Shown in pieces: positions 59,401-64,000 of a stretch of 64,000 bases of DNA. This DNA comes from Pratylenchus scribneri (Eukaryota > Nematoda > Chromadorea > Rhabditida > Pratylenchidae): NCBI GenBank assembly GCA_030063045.1, contig JAQSEB010000048.1, positions 682,001 to 746,000 on the forward strand. Direction: 5' to 3'. Every line of letters starts with the position of its first letter. The stretch's first letter is position 1. The position numbers and the translations under genes were made by a program. The notes under the pieces were generated by a model that was given only the letters and a program-made list of their open reading frames with translations, was not told where the DNA came from and did no database searches.

Positions 59401-62400
59401 TGCCGATAATTCCCTTTCCTTAGCTTCCATGTGCGCTAAGTAATTCATCCGACTATTTTGGTGATTAATGTCGTTTAATCGCTGCTCTTCCATCATAATG
59501 TTAGAAACTTCTCTTTTAGTTGGCTTCGTGGTGGCCACCGGTTTATCAGCTTCCAAAAGATTCTTTAGATCAAGCAAAATTTCATTCTTAAGCTTGGCTA
59601 AATCAAATTTTTCCATAATTGAGCTTTCTGTTGATTTAATATCCATTTCATTGAATATAAGCTTGGGTATTGGACTAGTTGTGGGGGTACTAGAAACTTT
59701 TGGCTTCGCCTTTGAAGAAATTGGTTTTGGAGTACTATATGTGGTAAGAATCATCGACCTAGGTGTCGTAGGAAAAGGCTTCGGTGTACTAATTAATGTC
59801 AGAAATGTCGGCTTGGATGTACTGTGTACAATAGGGGTCATGGTTGACTGAACTACAGGTTTTCGGGTCGTGGGTACAGTTTGTGGTCTAGGTTTTCTGG
59901 TGGTAGAAATAATTGGTCTGGGAGTAGTCGGCGGTCTAGGTGTAGTGGTTTGTCTACGGGGTGCAGGTTGAGTAGGAGTTGGCCTAGGCTGGGTTAATGA
60001 AGTGGTAGTGCTAGTAGGTGTTCGAGTAGTGGATGGTTTTGGACTAGTAGTCGGTGGGGGTCGCATTGTGGTACTTGGTTTTGTGGTATGTTTTTGAGTC
60101 ATGGTGGTAGTACTAATTTTAGGGGTTGTGGGAGTTGAGCTAGGTTTTTGTGTAGTTGTGGGTGTCCCAAGAGTATTGGCCACTAAAGAAGATACGATGC
60201 TTTCTAAAGATATGTTACTATTGTCCATCCAAGTCATATTCGCTTCATCTAATGGCATTTGTAAACTGGAAGTTAACATTGGCGGTCGAGTGGTTGAAAC
60301 TTTCCGATTATCTATCTTTATTTTCCTATTATCCGTCTTAGCTGGACTTCGCTTAGTCCTTGGTGCAGGGAATACTATGAACACATCATTGTCCATCAAA
60401 ATGGCTTCATCTGGGACTTCTCGAATGTATGATTCCCTTGTTTGATCAGCTGCCGGTGAAAAGACGTATTCCATGCTATCAATTTTCACTAATCCTATTG
60501 GATCCGAACTATTTCGAAGAATTTCAGCTAAAATCGGTCCTTTTGGATAATGGCTTGCTGTATAATAATCAGAGGGTACATCCCAAATTATTATTTCTTT
60601 TGGATCATCTAAAAAATGTTCTTCTGAACCAAATCGAAATTCTAAAGCATCCCAAGTTATTGGCCACCAAGTTGTTTCCAATCTTCCATTCATAAACCAT
60701 CCTTCTCCTATTTCGATAAAGTAACTTTCATTAACCATGCATTTTTCGCCTATGAAAGCATATTCGGGCTCACTATTTGAACTGATTCCCCACACGGTTT
60801 CAGAAAATCGAGTCAATCCATCATTTCCTACCATTGATCGGCATTTGTCTTCACTAACCAATTTTTGTGAAAAAATAGGTTCGGAAATATCAGTCCAAAT
60901 TTTAAAGAGTGAGTCAGTGCAATAATCTTTTCTTTCGTGCCAGCATTTATAGACGGCAAAAGTTCTTGGAATCCGTATGGGAAAGTAGATGGTCACATTC
61001 GCAAATTCACTTTCCAACGGTGGTAAAGTACAGTTTTGAATTGATGGGAAAGGAATTCGAACTCCTAATTTTTCAGTTGGACAAATTTGGAATTGAGCTT
61101 CACTTATTGGTAGAATGAAAATGCAAATCAGAGAGAGAATTGTAAGAAAAGGAACTCCCACGCTATTAACAAATTGTGTGTTCGATGGACCTCTTCCGCC
61201 TCTGCTATTCCCACTATTCATGAATCGGCCTCTCCATGAGCCTCTATTCCAATTGCCTGAGTTATTAGGTTGACCTAATGGCATGTAATTTGGATTAGAA
61301 TTTCCTCTATAATTGTTCCTATTCTGATTAAAATTTCCAAAATTGCCACGTCCAGCATTATTTCCTCTATTAAAGTTTCCTCGATTATTCTGGTATCCTT
61401 GATTATTCTGGTATCCTTGATTGTTTTGAAATCCTTGGTTGGCTTGATAGCCTTGATTATTGTTCCTATATGAGAAATTATTTCGTCCCCTATATGGTTG
61501 ATATCGTCCCCTAGAATTGAAGTTTGATCGTCCTCGATTTTGGAAGTTTGAACGTTGTGCTTCATTACTCGGTTCATTCTTATTCATTTGTTCTCTAATC
61601 GCGTCAATTTCCATCTTAATTGCGCTGACCTCGAATACGGTTTGATCGACCTTAGCTTTCTGATTTTCTATCTCTCTATCGGTCTGTAATGCGGCTTGCG
61701 TTTCTTCTACTCGCTTTGCCAACTTAATTAATTCCTCAAAGGTATCAGGGGATTCCATAAAAGCTATTTTTTGCTTAAGATCCATCCTTAATCCATTTTT
61801 GAAATAGTCTTTGGCTACATCTTCTCGCCATTCATTTACTCGTGATGCTTTGTCTTCTGGTGTTTCACCAGGAATGTCTGCAAAATTCGCTTCGGGAAAG
61901 GCACGTCTCACTAATTTCCTTATTTCCTGAGCATATTCGTAAATTGATTCTTCAGGCTTTTGCTTGCGTGAGGACAGAATTCGGCGAGCATTTTCTTTTG
62001 AGTTTAGTCTTCTCAAATTGTCTCCCATCGCTTGGGTCAAATTTGCCCATGTGGTCTTTTCAAGTTCACTTAAACTTTCATAAATTGCCCGTGCCTCCTT
62101 TTTTAAGAAAAGGGGCAGTATTTGAGTACACCTAGCGGGGAGCCAGTTATGTGCGCTCGCCACGGCGTTAAACCTTCTTAGATATCCTTCAAAATCTTCT
62201 GAGCCGGTATAATATTCGGGCATTGGTAAACTTGACAAAGTGATATTTGATTCCAATTCTCCTAATCTTCCACCTATACGATTTCCTAATTGGTTGACTA
62301 GGTGTTGAATTTGATCCATTGCTATTTGAGCTCTAGCTCTATTGTCTTCTCTTCTATCTCGTCTTAATTGTCTTTCGTCTATCTGTTCCAATATTTGTTC

Positions 62401-62559
62401 CTCTTCTTCGTCCTCTGTAAAATATTCTTGCTGCTCAACAACGTTAATTCGATTCTTGTTTATCTCTTGAAGGATTATTCTTTTTAAATGTTCACTGGCT
62501 GCGTCAAAGATTTTTTGGCTTATAGAAGTGCTATTGACTGAATCCAGCTTATTTCTCAC
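56461..62559 (-). CDS. Gag - envelope-like - protease - reverse transcriptase polyprotein
   Basis: 2032 codons from a GTG; the first ATG is about 80 codons in. Gag capsid (retrotrans_gag type) spans about 90-290, followed by an Asn/Gly/Arg-rich nucleocapsid with RGR and NNQGYQ repeats (about 330-460) and no CCHC knuckle. A hydrophobic segment at about 466-487 (FLTILSLICIFILPI) acts like a signal peptide and opens an envelope-like module: a Cys- and Trp-rich ectodomain, a furin-type RTKR near 735, a Thr/Pro mucin-like region (about 750-985), a second Cys-containing domain, amphipathic helices and a membrane anchor at about 1298-1320. Then come aspartic protease (VDSGAD near 1421), RT (FAIDYRALN, FDMQAGFHQL, AYLDDVIL near 1870) and the start of RNase H. 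It ends at TAG 56461-56463 in RNase H. The cleavage scheme is unknown. Confidence 0.88.
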   Translation of the reverse strand: MRNKLDSVNSTSISQKIFDAASEHLKRIILQEINKNRINVVEQQEYFTEDEEEEQILEQIDERQLRRDRREDNRARAQIAMDQIQHLVNQLGNRIGGRLGELESNITLSSLPMPEYYTGSEDFEGYLRRFNAVASAHNWLPARCTQILPLFLKKEARAIYESLSELEKTTWANLTQAMGDNLRRLNSKENARRILSSRKQKPEESIYEYAQEIRKLVRRAFPEANFADIPGETPEDKASRVNEWREDVAKDYFKNGLRMDLKQKIAFMESPDTFEELIKLAKRVEETQAALQTDREIENQKAKVDQTVFEVSAIKMEIDAIREQMNKNEPSNEAQRSNFQNRGRSNFNSRGRYQPYRGRNNFSYRNNNQGYQANQGFQNNQGYQNNQGYQNNRGNFNRGNNAGRGNFGNFNQNRNNYRGNSNPNYMPLGQPNNSGNWNRGSWRGRFMNSGNSRGGRGPSNTQFVNSVGVPFLTILSLICIFILPISEAQFQICPTEKLGVRIPFPSIQNCTLPPLESEFANVTIYFPIRIPRTFAVYKCWHERKDYCTDSLFKIWTDISEPIFSQKLVSEDKCRSMVGNDGLTRFSETVWGISSNSEPEYAFIGEKCMVNESYFIEIGEGWFMNGRLETTWWPITWDALEFRFGSEEHFLDDPKEIIIWDVPSDYYTASHYPKGPILAEILRNSSDPIGLVKIDSMEYVFSPAADQTRESYIREVPDEAILMDNDVFIVFPAPRTKRSPAKTDNRKIKIDNRKVSTTRPPMLTSSLQMPLDEANMTWMDNSNISLESIVSSLVANTLGTPTTTQKPSSTPTTPKISTTTMTQKHTTKPSTTMRPPPTTSPKPSTTRTPTSTTTSLTQPRPTPTQPAPRRQTTTPRPPTTPRPIISTTRKPRPQTVPTTRKPVVQSTMTPIVHSTSKPTFLTLISTPKPFPTTPRSMILTTYSTPKPISSKAKPKVSSTPTTSPIPKLIFNEMDIKSTESSIMEKFDLAKLKNEILLDLKNLLEADKPVATTKPTKREVSNIMMEEQRLNDINHQNSRMNYLAHMEAKERELSAREQWLTTCQTRNHQLGIAKVLAKQNPTEAARLLYSRTDLVAFLEAGINLEWTIGLCSEAKIEKILWQQKIGALCYEFLPVQVGNRILFAKPGSRDLIPEAKIVPCSSIKHSTNESQAFGELMNSFKLKEYEKSGQQTILKAGAYFEDETSRLARDLEQFKEKVAKAERPLPTNVPKPNVSQIFTDVFGPETTKQGKNVVIKAYEKVSTFAQEQLESGKDFVNNAKEKIEEKIEQGWSIVEQVKLGLILIGCGIILFALIILTWKFRFILSLVWTGFKLGRTIANTLMSFFLCCLTKRKEQEPKRIDINAIEMRDLPKTQPSAPSIDLIHEKAYILDYVPPSVNAVHTRKRKRCVVQVLLNNMPHKALVDSGADISYCGKNVAEISGIPIKRSNNLHASAANKTTIHSIGTLNTILTLNDVEIPCSLFVSDDDSCPNDMIIGNDILEEQKKVMFDYENRMVKIGETEMPMISVIEGDLIEPKPIEVRILSTQTLPPQSDTFTWGYIEQPLGEEDEFLVEDSNKHQFWTIRVGKALVKPGLSRLVPLRLLNFALAPVTLHSQSRIAILEPIKIENIQVHEVHTFQKQPEVVSKEVRWDNDLPNYEKSKDTVKISEKLNLKDTILSLTGIRRLKEIVDVNKNAFVLADGRIGCYKGNTVHKIDLLHNVKPIQQRAYPIPHALRAEIEKQLSEMLEQNIIRPSSSEWASPIVLVRKADGISWRFAIDYRALNKCTKKQTYLLPRIQDLIDVVGGKKYFSVFDMQAGFHQLKVYPPHIEKTAFITHMGLYEFLRMPFGLAGAPHRFQQMMEEVRHQLSQSFLAYLDDVILGSFLEEEHLNDLDSFLKVMINVGLKLRADKCRWGCGEIRYLGFLISENGVRIDPEDLKPIYALKRPNNITELRSLIGMLSYFRRFIRDFAELAAPLYELTKKESTTDWSSIHDEVLSQLKDRLTHAPVLAPPKLGKPFIIETDASTIAIGACLL

Positions 62560-62574
62560 TTCAGTATTTATTCA

Positions 62575-63020
62575 GATAATGAATTTCTTTGAAATAAGAA
62601 TACAGGCTGGGGATTCAAAATATTCTAAGCGCTCAAGTTTCTCCCACTTCTTTCTTATTTTTCTTCCTCCTTTTCGGAAAGTGTCGTCGATTAGGTTTAT
62701 AAAAGTTATTCTTCGCTGAATAGGGATACTATTTTTGTATTTATTGAAAGTCTGATAAATGCAAATTTGTGATAGGCGATTGAGAATATAGTTTTTAGTT
62801 TCTCTTTGCTTGAAGTATTTTGGTATAATAGAAAGAAAGATTGATATAAAGATTTCGGTTTTCTTATTATCGTGGACGAATGTTTGAGTCCGAACGTTAA
62901 TGTCCAAATTAATTCGACTAGGGAATACAAGCCTTTTTGGCCGTTGAAATTCAAACTCCGGATCTAAACTATGAATATTTTGGTCTCCAATTGTTGAATT
63001 GGAAAGTTGACAATATTGTT
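62575..63020 (-). CDS. upstream ORF in the Gag frame
   Basis: An open stretch of about 145 codons in the same frame as Gag, ended by a TGA at 62572-62574, about 12 bases before the Gag ORF's first GTG. Composition is coding-like (FEFQRPKRLVFPSRIN, then INVRTQTFVHDN). It has no ATG near its beginning and overlaps the ORF upstream by about 50 bases. It may be an N-terminal, matrix-like part of Gag. I do not recognise the fold. Confidence 0.5.
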
Positions 63021-63606
63021 ATTTTCAAAGTAATTCCACTTCTTAATTAACTTCGCTAATGTCCGGTTATATGAATTTCTTAATAATTTGATTACTACTT
63101 TTCTCTTCTCTTCTCTAATTTGTGATTGTATTGGATTATATGTCTTTATTAAGTACTGTTGCTTTATTTCTTGTCCTATCCACTGTTTTTGTACGGTGTG
63201 ACAAATTCGTTCAGGTATAACCAAAATCGCTAAAGTGAGACAGATTTTTCTCTTTCCTAATAGGAAATCTTCGATCAGAACTTTTGACTTAAATCGGTAG
63301 TCACAATATGGAAAGAGTATACGTCCTCTTTCAGGAAACAGAAAATCCGGGTTATTTTCTTCTCTAGCTCTTCTTTCTTGTTCCCTAATAAATTCTTGAT
63401 TTCTTGCCCTAGCCTCTTCCTGTAGGATGCGAATAGCTTCGAGGTGTGCTAGCTGTACCTCAAAGTTATTATTGTTGGCGCCTAATTGTTCCTCCTCAAC
63501 TGGTAATTCAGTTGGAATTTTTGGACACAGTTTGACCTTATACTCTTTCTCGCTTCTCTTTTTTTTTCTTCCTTTTTCTTCTTTTAATCCGAAATTTCCT
63601 AGATGT
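62964..63606 (-). CDS. 5'-most ORF of the large element
   Basis: About 214 open codons without an ATG (first usable start is a TTG at 63224). The start is Lys/Glu-rich; the middle has an amphipathic helix rich in Glu and Arg (LAHLEAIRILQEEARAR), then RILFPYCDYRF and RICHTVQKQW. It overlaps the next ORF, which is in the -1 frame relative to it. Frameshifting, splicing or mutation could connect them. Unknown function. Confidence 0.45.
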
Positions 63607-64000
63607 TAATTTTTTATATTCGCTTTTCACTCTTTAATGACTTGTATTCAATTCAGTTACTTACTGGGCCCAGTATATGTAAACTTTTGATGATTATTCA
63701 ATTTTTAATAGACAAGTTTTGCGCGCGAAATAATTTGTTTTGTTTGCTAAAAACAATGATTAGTCCTCTTCTCTTCCCTTTTTGAGACCCGATGGGACTT
63801 GGGGAGAGGAATTTATGCTTTTTGTATTTCCAAAACTCTTTTATAGACCCAATGAGACTTGGGAATTGGAATTGAGTGATTTAAGGGCGTCCCCTTAGCG
63901 AATTAGAGGGAAAGGAAATTTCCGGGACGGTAAAAGGAAAATTGTTAAGGCAGTATCAAAGTTGACTAATTCGGAAAGGAAAGGAGAAAGAAATATATGT
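63607..64000. other. leader side of the large element, to the window edge
   Basis: No coding frame. Two imperfect repeats of GAGACCCGATGGGACTTGGG (63784 and about 63844) are visible. No LTR match to 50087-50728 is evident, so the 5' LTR is probably outside. Confidence 0.4.

Larger units (their letters stand above)
50087..64000 (-). mobile_element. large Ty3/gypsy endogenous retroelement with envelope and accessory genes
   Basis: Runs off the right edge, so the 5' LTR is not seen. The order on the minus strand is: upstream ORFs, Gag, nucleocapsid, envelope-like protein, protease, RT, RNase H, integrase with extension, G-patch protein, basic coiled-coil protein, 3' region, LTR. Coding length is about 12 kb. 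From 63020 down to 51649 the same reading frame is used throughout, broken by stops at 62572, 56461, 53161 and 52444. The copy appears defective as it stands. Confidence 0.85.

Noticed and set aside
59468..60445. Long plus-strand ORFs opposite the envelope-like region
   Set aside because: Shadow frames of the Thr/Pro-rich coding sequence.
51649..62574. Alternative genetic code explaining the in-frame stops
   Set aside because: All other genes in the window use TAA, TAG and TGA as ordinary stops, so recoding is not needed.

Overview
The window looks like nuclear DNA from a nematode, probably an AT-rich plant-parasitic tylenchid such as Meloidogyne; the genus is inference. The evidence is about 70% or more A+T, many short GT-AG introns ending in T-rich TTTAG or TTTCAG acceptors, nematode-type nuclear hormone receptor genes, a SPRY gene, lineage-specific multi-membrane-span gene families, and BEL/Pao and Ty3/gypsy retroelements. 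I saw no bacterial features, rRNA, tRNA or CRISPR array.

Left part (1-21 kb). A two-exon secreted-protein gene opens the window on the plus strand. It is followed by a tandem family of small multi-span membrane protein genes on the minus strand: a degenerate copy A at 3.3-4.6 kb, B at 14.1-16.2 kb, C at 17.9-19.7 kb, and D further right at 31.0-32.1 kb. Between and inside them lie hAT-type and other foldback MITEs with clear target-site duplications, a gag-only BEL/Pao-like LTR element (4.66-7.86 kb), an 85-bp minisatellite (8.4-10.2 kb) and a 46-bp tandem repeat (12.8-13.3 kb).

Middle part (21-33 kb). An eleven-exon unknown gene (E, minus strand) is swollen by insertions: two foldback elements, a 16-bp tandem repeat and a second gag-only BEL/Pao-like element sit in introns, and another insertion appears to break an exon.

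Right-middle part (33-48.5 kb). There are three copies of a nuclear hormone receptor gene on the minus strand. F0 is a 3' fragment fused to PIF/Harbinger debris, F1 is a pseudogene, and F2 is open along its whole length. F1 and F2 flank a membrane-anchored coiled-coil/SPRY gene (G). Each has its DNA-binding domain split by an intron filled with a 28/29-bp satellite carrying a TTCCGGAA dyad.

Right part (48.5-64 kb). A very large Ty3/gypsy-like endogenous retroelement lies on the minus strand and runs off the window. Its order is: upstream ORFs, Gag, RGG/Asn-Gly-rich nucleocapsid, an envelope-like glycoprotein, protease, reverse transcriptase, RNase H, integrase plus extension, a G-patch protein, and a basic coiled-coil protein. 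Almost all of it is in one reading frame, with four in-frame stops. Placing the envelope module between nucleocapsid and protease, and encoding a G-patch protein after integrase, are the most unusual observations here. A tandem LTR-leader-LTR copy lies downstream of it.
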